Translations under genes and position numbers: made by a program
Source of the DNA: Verrucomicrobiales bacterium
Lineage (GTDB): Bacteria; Verrucomicrobiota; Verrucomicrobiia; Verrucomicrobiales; DEV007
Direction: 5' to 3'
Length of the DNA stretch: 32,084 nucleotides
Assembly (NCBI GenBank): GCA_029210205.1
Contig: JARGOD010000013.1
Coordinates: forward strand, 38,571 to 70,654
Shown: positions 7,039 through 15,897 of the stretch, in pieces
How the letters are laid out: each line of letters starts with the position of its first letter
Position numbering within the stretch: the stretch's first letter is position 1
The notes under the pieces: generated by a model
The model's input: only the letters and a program-made list of their open reading frames with translations
Told to the model about the DNA's origin: nothing
Databases searched by the model: none

Positions 7039-8838
7039 ATGCCTGCTCGAATTCTGCTTCTTCTTACCCTCTTATGCGCAGGTCTTCCGCTTCAAGCGGG
7101 CACACAACTACTTCGGGAGTCTCATCGGGACGCTCGCAAAACAGAGGTCCGAATTGAAAGCATCTTCGGAATCGCCGCGCAACAAGGTGCATTGCCATTC
7201 AAAATCACGATTCGTAACAATAGTGGTATCGATCGGGTCTGGAACGTCCAGCTCAATGAAGGCGGCTACAATCGCACCCTCGTGACCCGCTGGTCCGGAG
7301 ACATCGCGGTCGAGAACGGGACCGAAATAGTCCGCGAAGTGATTCTGCCCTTTGCCCCTAATTTTGTCGCCTATCCCTACCGGAACGTTGAAGCAACCTT
7401 CACCACCAGCGGCCTGAATCAAATTTCCCGAAGCACAGGCTATCAGATCAACAGCGACTTTCCTAACCTGGCTCTGAGTCAAGCCCTCGCGACCCGCAGC
7501 CTTGCCAAACTCGACGATATTATCGAGAAAAGAGGAACCTCCGATCAACGCTTTGGAGAATCTTTCGATGGCGCAGAACTCTCCTCCGAATGGAGGGCCT
7601 ACACGGGGCTGGATGCCCTTCTGATCGATTTCAAAACCTGGAAAAGCATCGCCGCCGGTCCGAAGCGGGCGATTCTCGAATGGGTCAGAACTGGCGGCAA
7701 TCTGCACGTTTTTTATTCCCCAAAGGAAAACCCTGATTTCACCGCCAGCGACCTCAGCATCGAAGGAATTGTGATGAATCCGGGGCAACGTGACCGGGGA
7801 AAGCTCAGCCTCGGAAATATCGAGATCAAAGAGTGGGACGGTCGTGAGCTCCCCGCCTCTATTATTCGGGACTACGAAAACCTTTTTGTCCGCAGCGACC
7901 AGCTCGACACCCAATATCTGAACAGCTGGGAGCTCGCCGACCTTCTCGGAGAGAAACCCTTCAATTCTATCCTCATTTTCGGCATTCTCCTCACTTTCGC
8001 GATTCTTGTCGCCCCGGTGAATCTGTTTTACCTGGCGGGAAAAGGAAAACGACACCGGCTTTTCTATACTACCCCCATCATCTCCGTTGGGGCCTGCCTC
8101 ATTATCATGGCACTCATTTTTATCGGCGATGGTCTCGGCGGGAAAGGTTACCGGGCCGCATTCGTCGATCTTCAGGCCGGCAAAGAAGAACGAAAAATGT
8201 ATGTGACGCAGGAACAATTGAGCCGCACCGGAGTGATTGTTGAAACCGGCTTTGAAGGAGATCAGGACCTTCTCATCGAACCGGTTCGCCCCAGAGACAG
8301 CGTCTTCGCTGCCTTCAGCAGGCAGGCAGGCCGGAGCACGACGTTTCACTTTGGCGAGAGGAATTTTAGTGGCGGCTTCTTCCGAAGTCGCTCCGAACAA
8401 GGGTTTGCTTTGAAGGCCGTTACACCAACACGGGCGCGAATTGAAATACAGAGTCCCGCCTCTGAAAATACTCCCCCCTCGTTGGTTTCCAGTCTTCCTG
8501 CAGGAGTCGGAGAGTTCTACTTCCGCGATGCTAAGAAACGAGTCTGGAGATCAAAGGCTAACTCTGCGACCGAACCGGGTGGCACTTTCCAGCTGGAATC
8601 CGGAACTGAGCGAGATCTCTTTAACTTTGTGAGAACGCATTCGACCGTCTTCAGCGCAGCCCTCGAAAACAATATTAAGCGCATAGGTAAAGGAACGAGT
8701 CGATTCTACGCCTTGCCCACAGACCCGTCCTCCTTCCTCATCGAAACTCACCCCGGAATCCGCTGGGCTGATGACGTCGTGTTCCTCACCGGCACACTTG
8801 AGCCTTTAACTGAATCCGAGCCTGACACTGCCCCATGA
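7039..8838 (+). CDS. Signal-peptide membrane protein with GATase-like domain, MoxR operon
   Basis: From the ATG at 7039 the protein has 599 residues. A clear signal peptide ends near LQAG (about residue 21). A beta-rich extracytoplasmic region follows, then a segment typical of a glutamine-amidotransferase-like fold (GLDALLIDF...ILEWVRTGGNLHVFYSP). Two transmembrane helices (about 310-332 and 342-361) precede a beta-rich C-terminal domain. No catalytic Cys/His is evident in the GATase-like part, so it is probably structural. A GTG at 6997 overlaps the MoxR stop as GTGA and would add 14 residues. The stop overlaps the ABC ATPase start as ATGA (8835-8838). The function is unknown; it is probably a periplasm-facing partner of the exporter and VWA proteins. 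Confidence 0.75.
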   Translation: MPARILLLLTLLCAGLPLQAGTQLLRESHRDARKTEVRIESIFGIAAQQGALPFKITIRNNSGIDRVWNVQLNEGGYNRTLVTRWSGDIAVENGTEIVREVILPFAPNFVAYPYRNVEATFTTSGLNQISRSTGYQINSDFPNLALSQALATRSLAKLDDIIEKRGTSDQRFGESFDGAELSSEWRAYTGLDALLIDFKTWKSIAAGPKRAILEWVRTGGNLHVFYSPKENPDFTASDLSIEGIVMNPGQRDRGKLSLGNIEIKEWDGRELPASIIRDYENLFVRSDQLDTQYLNSWELADLLGEKPFNSILIFGILLTFAILVAPVNLFYLAGKGKRHRLFYTTPIISVGACLIIMALIFIGDGLGGKGYRAAFVDLQAGKEERKMYVTQEQLSRTGVIVETGFEGDQDLLIEPVRPRDSVFAAFSRQAGRSTTFHFGERNFSGGFFRSRSEQGFALKAVTPTRARIEIQSPASENTPPSLVSSLPAGVGEFYFRDAKKRVWRSKANSATEPGGTFQLESGTERDLFNFVRTHSTVFSAALENNIKRIGKGTSRFYALPTDPSSFLIETHPGIRWADDVVFLTGTLEPLTESEPDTAP

Positions 8839-9818
8839 GCGCGCCCGAGCCAAAGGCAGACAGCCCTGCCATCGAAGTCACGAATCTCTGGAGAAGCTTT
8901 CACAATCTTCACGCCGTCAGGGGTATTTCATTCACGGTGAGCCGCGGGCAGGTCGTGGGGTTTGTCGGGGCAAACGGCGCCGGAAAGACGACCACGATGC
9001 GGATTCTCTCCACACTCGATTACCCGACAGCAGGTACAATGAAAGTCTGCGGCATCGATGTCGTCGATTTTCCTACCGAAGTGCGAAGTCTCATTGGCTG
9101 GATGCCGGATCACTACGGCACCTACCACCATATGACCGTGCTGGAGTATCTCGATTTTTTCGCCCGCGCCCTCGGCTACAAAGGGGAAGAGAGAGTAGAG
9201 CGCATCAAAGAGGTCATGGAATTCACCGACCTCGTCCCACTCGCCGACCGGCTCACCGACAAGCTGAGTAAAGGAATGGGACAAAGGCTTTGTCTCGGCC
9301 GCGCGCTCCTCCATGATCCTGAAGTGCTGATTCTCGATGAGCCAGCCGCGGGCCTCGACCCCAAGGCTCGCGTCGAGCTGAAACATCTTATCCGCATTCT
9401 CGCCGAAGAGGGAAAAACCGTCTTCATCAGCTCTCACATTCTTTCTGAGTTGGATGAAATGTGCGATACCCTGCTCTTCATCAATCAGGGGCAGATTATT
9501 CACCATGGATCTTCGGAAAGCCTCCGCCGGGGCACCTCGGGGTCGAGCATATTCTCGGTCGATCTCATCGGGTCCACCGACGATCTGCGGGAATGGGCCG
9601 ACATCAACCCGGAGGTGAATTTCCTCGATGGGTCAAAAAATGGAGGCCGCATCGAAATCGAATCGGTCGATCCAGAAGTAATCGGAACGACGCTTCGCCG
9701 CATGATCGAAGCCGGCCTCACCGTGACCCAGTTCCGGCAGGAAGAACGAAAACTTGAAGATGCTTTCATTGAAATCCTCGGGGAAATCGAAGCCACCGGC
9801 GTTCCCATCGTCAGCTGA
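8835..9818 (+). CDS. ABC transporter ATP-binding protein
   Basis: The 327-residue ATPase has Walker A GANGAGKT (45-52), ABC signature LSKGMGQRL, Walker B VLILDEPAAGLD, a D-loop and the switch histidine in SSHIL. The Q-loop position reads WMPDHYG rather than the usual PQ, a variant I associate with planctomycete/verrucomicrobial ABC-2-type ATPases. The C-terminal 80 residues form an accessory domain like those of drug- and polysaccharide-exporter ATPases. It pairs with the permease encoded 33 bases downstream. The substrate is unknown. Confidence 0.92.
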   Translation: MSAPEPKADSPAIEVTNLWRSFHNLHAVRGISFTVSRGQVVGFVGANGAGKTTTMRILSTLDYPTAGTMKVCGIDVVDFPTEVRSLIGWMPDHYGTYHHMTVLEYLDFFARALGYKGEERVERIKEVMEFTDLVPLADRLTDKLSKGMGQRLCLGRALLHDPEVLILDEPAAGLDPKARVELKHLIRILAEEGKTVFISSHILSELDEMCDTLLFINQGQIIHHGSSESLRRGTSGSSIFSVDLIGSTDDLREWADINPEVNFLDGSKNGGRIEIESVDPEVIGTTLRRMIEAGLTVTQFRQEERKLEDAFIEILGEIEATGVPIVS

Positions 9819-9851
9819 ATTCGCCACCTAACCCTCTTGCATCCCCATTCC

Positions 9852-11306
9852 ATGTCCTCCGCCGAATCAGCCGCCCCAGCTCCACTCGAAAACAGGATCA
9901 CTGACTTCTCCTCCCGCTTTAGCCCGGTCCTTGTGAAGGAGCTTCGTCAGGGCATGAGAACAAACCTCTTTGTCATCGCTTTCATCCTCCTGCAGACCTT
10001 CATGATGCTCTGCCTCATTGCGGGCATTGCCGACCCGGGCTCGCGCGATGCAGACGGATTCTTCTGGTTCTTTATCATCGCGACACTTCTCGTCGTCCAG
10101 CCACTCCGTGGCTTTGCGGCATTGAGTTCCGAGTACCAGATGAACACGATGGATCTTATCCAATTAACGAGGCTGAACGGTTGGCGCATCACGCTCGGAA
10201 AATGGACTGCGCTCAATGCTCAAGGCCTTCTCTTCCTCACCGGAGTTCTTCCCTACCTCGTGATCCGATACTACCTCGGCAATGTGAACTTCGTGAGCGA
10301 TCTCCTTGCTCTCGGAGCAATCGGTCTCGGTTCAGGGCTCATGACTGCAATCACGATAGGATCTTCAGTTTTCAAAAACATCGTTCTGCGTGGCCTTCTC
10401 CTTGCCACCTTGTTCTTCTTCGCCGCTTCGATCTCGAGCGTCTTGACCTTCACTGTTTTCGGAACCCGCGGCCGGGGATTCCAGCCTGAGATGGCCGCAC
10501 TTTTCGCGCTCATCGCGACTTACGGAATCATCTTCTTTCTCAGCTTCGGAGCGAGCCGAATCTCGCCGCTCTCCGAAAACCTCGCGACGAGAAAGCGCGT
10601 CATTGCGATTGCTTTTGTTCTCATCGCCCAACTCTTCCACTTTGCCGGAGCGAGCGAGGAAGTCTTTGTCGTGACCTGCATCATTCTCGGTCTCGCCCTT
10701 ATTGATGCTCTGACCGAACCACTTCCAATATTCTCCCGCGTCCTTGCTCCGTTCCGCGAACGCCCTCTCGGGAACCTTGCCGCACTCTTTTTGAGCCCGG
10801 GCTGGATCAGCGGCCTCGCATTTTTTGCAATCTCTGCCGGCTTACTTTTCGGGTCTCTTCTCCTCGGAAACAGTGGGGTCTCCGGTCCCGACTTTAGTAA
10901 CACGGGCGACGTGGTTCTCTTTCTCTCTATGTGCAATGTCATCCTTTTTCCCCTGCTGATCATTCACTTGTTTTTTTCCGGGCACGGCTCCCACCATTTC
11001 ACTTTTGGAGTTTATATTTTTATTCAGGGTGGTCTTTTCGTTCTTACCCTTATGATCGTTGCCATAGGCAATGCTCTAAGCGAACACGAAGACTTGATCT
11101 ACCTTTGCACTCCGCTTCCCTCTGTTCTCATTTATGCTGAAAACGAAGCCGGGGCTGATACCCTGCTCCATCTCGGCATCGCTATCGTTACGACTCTTCT
11201 CTGCGTGGCTTTTCCTCTCCTTCGCCAAAGAAAAAAGGTGCGGGAATTCTATGCCACACTGAAGTTCACCCCTCTTAAAAATGCTTCCCCCGCTGAAGGA
11301 AATTGA
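9852..11306 (+). CDS. ABC-2-type transporter permease
   Basis: The protein has 484 residues from the ATG at 9852; a TTG at 9837 is also in frame. About 12 hydrophobic segments are spread along it. An amphipathic N-terminal stretch (SPVLVKELRQGMR) precedes the first helix, as in ABC-2 exporters, where such a stretch contacts the ATPase. It forms an exporter with the ATP-binding protein just upstream. Its last 26 bases overlap the start of the DUF58 gene in another frame, so the exporter and the MoxR partner proteins are translationally coupled. Confidence 0.85.
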   Translation: MSSAESAAPAPLENRITDFSSRFSPVLVKELRQGMRTNLFVIAFILLQTFMMLCLIAGIADPGSRDADGFFWFFIIATLLVVQPLRGFAALSSEYQMNTMDLIQLTRLNGWRITLGKWTALNAQGLLFLTGVLPYLVIRYYLGNVNFVSDLLALGAIGLGSGLMTAITIGSSVFKNIVLRGLLLATLFFFAASISSVLTFTVFGTRGRGFQPEMAALFALIATYGIIFFLSFGASRISPLSENLATRKRVIAIAFVLIAQLFHFAGASEEVFVVTCIILGLALIDALTEPLPIFSRVLAPFRERPLGNLAALFLSPGWISGLAFFAISAGLLFGSLLLGNSGVSGPDFSNTGDVVLFLSMCNVILFPLLIIHLFFSGHGSHHFTFGVYIFIQGGLFVLTLMIVAIGNALSEHEDLIYLCTPLPSVLIYAENEAGADTLLHLGIAIVTTLLCVAFPLLRQRKKVREFYATLKFTPLKNASPAEGN

Positions 11307-12171
11307 TGCCGGCCCGGCTGCGGCACGTGGAGAGGCCCTCGCTGATCGCTTTTCGCTTCCGCTCAATGACCGGAACTGGCGCGGCAACCCGGGAGACTAC
11401 GCTGGCACCGGAGTGGGCAGCTCCCTCGATTTTCAGGATCACCGGAACTACCTGCCCGGAGATGACCCTCGACATATCAACTGGCAGGCCTTCGCCCGGA
11501 CCGGCGACTACACCTTGAAACTCTATCGCGAAGAAGTCCGTCCGATCGTGGAAATTGTGATGGATGTGTCAGGTTCCATGTTCGCGGATGAGGACAAAGC
11601 AGAGAGATCGCTGGAGCTGCTCTATTTTTCCTTCTTCTCTGCTGAGCGGGCCGGAGCTTCCGCAAAGATCTTCATCACGAAAGGCCCTCTTTGGAAGCCG
11701 GTCGAACCTCACGCTCTTCTCACTCATCGCTGGCAGGAGCTAGCCGGAGAAATGAATGAGACCGAATCCTCCACCGCTCCCGCACTGGGGGCGATCCCGT
11801 TTCGGCAACGTTCACTTCGTGTTCTAATCAGCGATCTGCTCTTCACCGCAGCCCCCGAGAATTCAGTGCAATCACTTCAGCGGAATCATGGCCGGGCAGT
11901 TTTGCTTTGCCCCTATGCGAGTTCAGAGTCGAATCCCGGTTGGAACGGTAACTACGAATTCATCGATTCTGAAAATGAGTCGCGAAATGATCGCCGCGTC
12001 GACGCTTCCCTCCTGAAACGCTATCTCGAATCCTATCGTCGTCATTTTGATCGCTGGAAAGCAGCCGCAATGAGAGCGCAGATTCCTTTCGCCCGTATCG
12101 AATCATCCGCCCGTTTTGCCGAAGCCGTGCGGAAAGAAGCAGTGCCATCCGGCGCGATCCAACTCTCCTGA
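11281..12171 (+). CDS. DUF58 domain protein (MoxR partner, VWA-like)
   Basis: The protein has 296 residues. The DUF58 core DFQDHRNYLPGDDPRHINW (50-68) is intact, followed by a VWA-type strand with MIDAS residues in MDVSGSM (Asp95, Ser97, Ser99). No membrane segment is visible, so it is a short cytoplasmic DUF58 form. DUF58 proteins nearly always sit beside MoxR ATPases and are thought to be their substrate adaptors. The ATG at 11281 lies inside the permease gene, and the stop TGA is followed after one base by the ATG of the next gene. Confidence 0.92.
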   Translation: MLPPLKEIDAGPAAARGEALADRFSLPLNDRNWRGNPGDYAGTGVGSSLDFQDHRNYLPGDDPRHINWQAFARTGDYTLKLYREEVRPIVEIVMDVSGSMFADEDKAERSLELLYFSFFSAERAGASAKIFITKGPLWKPVEPHALLTHRWQELAGEMNETESSTAPALGAIPFRQRSLRVLISDLLFTAAPENSVQSLQRNHGRAVLLCPYASSESNPGWNGNYEFIDSENESRNDRRVDASLLKRYLESYRRHFDRWKAAAMRAQIPFARIESSARFAEAVRKEAVPSGAIQLS

Positions 12172-12172
12172 G

Positions 12173-13969
12173 ATGCCACTGCTTTTCACCAACCCGGCCG
12201 GACTCTGGGCCCTCCTCGGAATCCCGATCGTGATTCTCATACACTTCCTGCAAAGACAGTCGCAGGTTCTCCCCTCGAGCACTCTTTTTCTTCTCGATGC
12301 AATTGACCGGCAAAGTATTCAGGGGCGGAAGATTGACCAACTCAGGAATTCAATTCCACTCTGGCTTCAACTACTCGGAGTTCTGATCCTGACCTGGTTG
12401 CTCGTCGAGCCTCGATGGAGTCGAGACTCAACCGTTCAGCGCATTGTTCTGGTGATAGACAGTTCCGCTTCGATGAAGGCATTCAAAGAAGATACCGTAA
12501 CCGCACTGAGCTCGGGCTTACCGCCTCTCACGACAGCTCTGAACGAGGTTTCACTCACCCTGCTCGAATCTCATGATAACGGTGAGACGCTTTACCGTGG
12601 CAATTCAATCAACGACTTGCTCGAAACGATTAAGGAATGGGAACCCTCTAACAGCGCACACTCGCCGGAAGCATCCCTCCAGGTTGGCCGAAGTCTCGCC
12701 GGGTCCCGGGGAACTTTGATCTATGTGACCGATCACGAAATTGAGCCTCCTTATGGAGCCCTGCTCCTCAGCGTCGGCAAGCCAATTGAAAACGTCGGCT
12801 TTGCCGGCCACCGAATCGAAGTTCGCGATGGAGAGACCGCGTGGGAAGTCACGGTGGTTAATCACGGAGAAGAACCTCAAACGAGACAATGGAAACTTGC
12901 GGTAGGAGCCCAGATCACGACGCCTCGATCCATCACTCTCGCCCCGGGTGAAACCCGCACTCTCGCCGGTAAATTTCCCGAAGCAGGCTCAGCGATTCGC
13001 CTCCTCCTTGAGGACGACGGATTTCCGCGTGATGACCAACTCTTCCTTGAACATCCTTTGCCGAAGCAGATCCTCACCGCCCATTCGGTGGAGGCGGATG
13101 CGGAATCGCTCATCGCCGACCTAATCCGAAGTCTTGAGAATGCCCCGCTTTTCGGCTCCGTCGAATCCTCCGCGGCGTCACCTGATCTTGTTTTTGCGAC
13201 ATACAATCCCCTCGAGCCTTCTCCTTTTCCGCCACAGGCTGTCGTCTTTCTCCATCAAAAGAATGTTCCCCGCGATTTCTTCCGGGGACTTATCACTGCG
13301 GAAAATCATGAACTGATGGAAAACCTCAATTGGCAGGGGCTCATTGCGAAAAACACTCCCTCGATTCCCCCATCGAATGAAGACTCAGTTCTCCTCTGGC
13401 AGGGTGATCGCCCCCTCATTATCCTTCGCCTATTCCCCGACCGGAAACAGCTCCTCTTCAATTTCGATGTGGCACAGTCCAATGCCACGCGACTTCCCGC
13501 CTTCGTTATTCTCATTCATCGATACGTCGACTACCTGCGGCAGGAGAAAGTCGCTCTCTCGGCTAAGAACTTCGACCTTCGTCAGCCATTGCATCTCGCC
13601 GTGGAAAGAGGTGCCGAAGCACCTGATATACGCTTTGCGGGAAATTCCGGTGAAATCACCGTTCCAGAAGATCGCGTCGCAAGCCTTAGGGCCCCCCGTG
13701 AACCGGGTTTCTTTTCAGTCTACCAGGGAGAGACCCTCCTCCTCAATGGGGCCGCGAATTTCGCAGACACCCGCGAGGCAAATTTTTTAGATGCAACAAG
13801 TCGTTCTGAGCTTTCAGGAATGACCAAAAAGATTCTCGAAAGCCAAACCGTGAGTGATCCATGGTGGCCTCTTTGGGTGATCAGCCTCTTGATTCTTGTC
13901 CTCGGAATCTGGACCTTACTTTCCAAACCGGGAAAGGCCGGTCGAGCGGTTTCAGTGATGGACTCTTGA
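12173..13969 (+). CDS. BatA-like membrane-anchored VWA protein
   Basis: From the ATG at 12173 the protein has 598 residues. It begins with the two-helix anchor typical of BatA-type proteins (about 8-26 and 61-79, motif LFTNPAGLWALLGIPIVILI). A VWA domain with MIDAS residues Asp96, Ser98, Ser100 (VIDSSASM) comes next, then a long periplasmic region with Ig-like and GATase-like segments and a final transmembrane helix (about 572-592). Bat proteins work with MoxR ATPases in the inner membrane. The start one base after the DUF58 stop supports tight coupling. A start at 12116 is open in frame but would overlap DUF58 by 56 bases and add an unlikely N-terminus. Confidence 0.88.
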   Translation: MPLLFTNPAGLWALLGIPIVILIHFLQRQSQVLPSSTLFLLDAIDRQSIQGRKIDQLRNSIPLWLQLLGVLILTWLLVEPRWSRDSTVQRIVLVIDSSASMKAFKEDTVTALSSGLPPLTTALNEVSLTLLESHDNGETLYRGNSINDLLETIKEWEPSNSAHSPEASLQVGRSLAGSRGTLIYVTDHEIEPPYGALLLSVGKPIENVGFAGHRIEVRDGETAWEVTVVNHGEEPQTRQWKLAVGAQITTPRSITLAPGETRTLAGKFPEAGSAIRLLLEDDGFPRDDQLFLEHPLPKQILTAHSVEADAESLIADLIRSLENAPLFGSVESSAASPDLVFATYNPLEPSPFPPQAVVFLHQKNVPRDFFRGLITAENHELMENLNWQGLIAKNTPSIPPSNEDSVLLWQGDRPLIILRLFPDRKQLLFNFDVAQSNATRLPAFVILIHRYVDYLRQEKVALSAKNFDLRQPLHLAVERGAEAPDIRFAGNSGEITVPEDRVASLRAPREPGFFSVYQGETLLLNGAANFADTREANFLDATSRSELSGMTKKILESQTVSDPWWPLWVISLLILVLGIWTLLSKPGKAGRAVSVMDS

Positions 13970-14018
13970 CGCTATCCTTGCCCGCCGTATCGATACTTCA
14001 GAACACCGCGCTTTTTCT

Positions 14019-15266
14019 ATGTCCCTCTTTGAGCTTATTGCCGTCCTTCTTACCATTGCGGCCCTGTTAGGGTATCTCAACACCCGATACCTGAAATTAC
14101 CAACTACGATCGGCATCATGCTTCTGAGCCTGCTGATGTCGCTGGCCCTTGTCATTGTTGGACTTTTTGTTCCGGGAATCGAAGCCTTTGCCGAGGGCAT
14201 TGTCAGCCAAATCGATTTTGAAGATGTCCTCCTCGATGTCATGCTCAGCTATTTACTCTTTGCCGGAGCTCTTCACGTCGATCTCTCTGACCTCGCAAAG
14301 CAAAAATGGGTAATCGCACTGATGGCTACCGTCGGGGTGATCATTTCCACTCTACTGGTTGGAACGGCGGCTTACTATCTCCTGCCATTCTTCGGTTTTG
14401 AAACTCCTTACATTTATTGCCTCCTCTTCGGCGCCTTGATTTCGCCGACGGATCCTGTCGCGGTTCTCGGCATCCTCAAAAAAGCAGGAGTTGGCAAAAG
14501 CCTCGAAACCAAGATCACCGGCGAGTCGCTTTTCAATGACGGAGTCGGCGTAGTCGTCTTCCTCGCCCTCCTCTCCATCGCAACTGGAAAGCACGAACCT
14601 TCACTGGTCTTTATTGGTGAACTCTTTGCTGTCGAGGTTCTCGGCGGAATCGCCTTCGGAATTGGTATCGGATTTCTTGGCTACTACTTGCTGAGACGCA
14701 TCGACAATTATCAGGTCGAGGTCCTCATCACCCTTGCCCTCGTCACCGGCGGCTACACTCTCGCGTCCCACTTCCATCTCTCTGGACCACTCGCCATCGT
14801 CGTAGCCGGACTCATGATCGGAAACCATGGCCGTCTCCTTGCAATGTCGGACACAACCAGAAAGCACCTTGATCTATTCTGGGAGATGATTGACGAAATT
14901 TTGAATGCTCTTCTTTTCGCCCTCATTGGCCTAGAGCTACTCATCGTCGCGAATGAGTTTTCGATGCAAACTTTCATCCTCGGATTGATCATGATTCTCG
15001 TCGTCCTCGCCTGCCGTGCTGTCGCGGTTTCCGTACCGGTAGCCGCCCTCTCGAAGGCGAGACCGTTCAGCGAGGGGGCGATTCGCATGCTTACGTGGGG
15101 TGGCCTCCGCGGAGGGATCTCTGTCGCCTTGGCTCTTGCGCTCCCTGCTGAAACTGACCGAAGTCTTTTCCTCAAGCTAACCTACATGGTCGTGATTTTC
15201 TCGATTGCGGTGCAGGGCCTAACGATCAGCAAGCTCTATCAATCGATTCAGCGTAAAGTGGAGTGA
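14019..15266 (+). CDS. CPA1-family Na+/H+ antiporter (NhaP-like)
   Basis: This is a 415-residue polytopic protein with about 12-13 helices. The CPA1 signatures are intact: SPTDPVAVLG (Asp145 within the unwound-helix motif) and GESLFNDGVG (Asn173-Asp174, the ion-binding pair). It also has the late GLRGGISVALAL motif of Na+/H+ exchangers. It exchanges cytoplasmic Na+ (or K+) for H+ in the inner membrane. The gene starts 49 bases after the VWA gene on the same strand, so it may be co-transcribed with the MoxR operon. It could equally be an independent gene, since no terminator is visible in the short gap. It lacks the large C-terminal cytoplasmic domain of some CPA1 members. Confidence 0.93.
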   Translation: MSLFELIAVLLTIAALLGYLNTRYLKLPTTIGIMLLSLLMSLALVIVGLFVPGIEAFAEGIVSQIDFEDVLLDVMLSYLLFAGALHVDLSDLAKQKWVIALMATVGVIISTLLVGTAAYYLLPFFGFETPYIYCLLFGALISPTDPVAVLGILKKAGVGKSLETKITGESLFNDGVGVVVFLALLSIATGKHEPSLVFIGELFAVEVLGGIAFGIGIGFLGYYLLRRIDNYQVEVLITLALVTGGYTLASHFHLSGPLAIVVAGLMIGNHGRLLAMSDTTRKHLDLFWEMIDEILNALLFALIGLELLIVANEFSMQTFILGLIMILVVLACRAVAVSVPVAALSKARPFSEGAIRMLTWGGLRGGISVALALALPAETDRSLFLKLTYMVVIFSIAVQGLTISKLYQSIQRKVE

Positions 15267-15400
15267 ACGGCTCCCCGAGTAGCATCGACTCAATTCCTTC
15301 TCGCGACCATACCCCGTCGGATGGAATGGCACTGCGCACTTGCCTCAACGGAATGCTGTTCGGGCAGTGACCGAGGCGAAACCTAAACTGAATTGTGGGT
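15267..15400. other. Convergent intergenic gap with one copy of a short dispersed repeat
   Basis: This 134-base gap separates the 3' ends of the antiporter and mogA. I find no hairpin with a T-run, so terminators are not obvious for either gene. Positions 15373-15395 match 19 of 23 bases with 21000-21022 in another intergenic gap. Confidence 0.5.
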
Positions 15401-15889
15401 CTAGCAGGAAGTCGGAACCTGTAGAGCAAGTTTCACCGAATGCGGAATGGCCGCTTTCACGAACCCCAGACATTCAACCGCTCCACTCGGCTTACCGGGA
15501 AGAGCGATCACTAGTGAGCGATCCACGATCGCGGCAAGGCTGCGGGAAAGGATCGCGTTCGGCGTTATCTCCAATGATTGCATTCTCATTGCTTCGCCGA
15601 AGCCTGGAATCTCGACCCGCATGATTCCACGAATCGCCTCAGGAGTGACATCTCTGAGCGCCACACCCGTGCCGCCTGTTGTCAGAATAAGGCCGCACCC
15701 CTGATCTGAGAAAGCACGAACGGTTCGTTGGATCTGCTCTTTATCATCTGGAATGACGGCTTCTGCGGTGACACTCCAGCCATACCCCTGACAAGCGTCT
15801 TGCAGAGCCGGGCCCCCGTGATCTTCGTATTCGCCTGCGGAAGCACGATCAGAAATCGTGATAATTCCCACCGTTATCGTATCATTCAT
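15401..15889 (-). CDS. mogA: MogA/MoaB-type molybdopterin adenylyltransferase
   Basis: The 162-residue protein carries the MoCF-biosynthesis signatures VGIITISDRASAGEYEDHGG near the N-terminus, LTTGGTGVALRDVTPEAI in the middle and ALPGKPSGAVEC near the C-terminus. The family binds molybdopterin and adenylates it before metal insertion, or folds as the related MoaB. MogA versus MoaB cannot be settled from motifs alone, but the ordering GTGxxxRDVTPEA fits both. It starts 8 bases after the LysM lipoprotein stop, likely one transcript. No other molybdenum cofactor gene is in the window. Confidence 0.88.
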   Translation of the reverse strand: MNDTITVGIITISDRASAGEYEDHGGPALQDACQGYGWSVTAEAVIPDDKEQIQRTVRAFSDQGCGLILTTGGTGVALRDVTPEAIRGIMRVEIPGFGEAMRMQSLEITPNAILSRSLAAIVDRSLVIALPGKPSGAVECLGFVKAAIPHSVKLALQVPTSC

Positions 15890-15897
15890 GAAGAACT

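Noticed and set aside
7108..8400. A 430-codon open frame on the minus strand opposite the GATase-like membrane protein gene
   Set aside because: It lies wholly inside a well-supported plus-strand gene with a signal peptide, helices and coupled neighbours. Its translation shows no domain, and long antisense frames are common in such coding sequence.
12116..12172. Upstream start for the VWA gene
   Set aside because: It would overlap DUF58 by 56 bases and put a charged, non-family stretch before the membrane anchor. The ATG at 12173 fits the BatA-type N-terminus.
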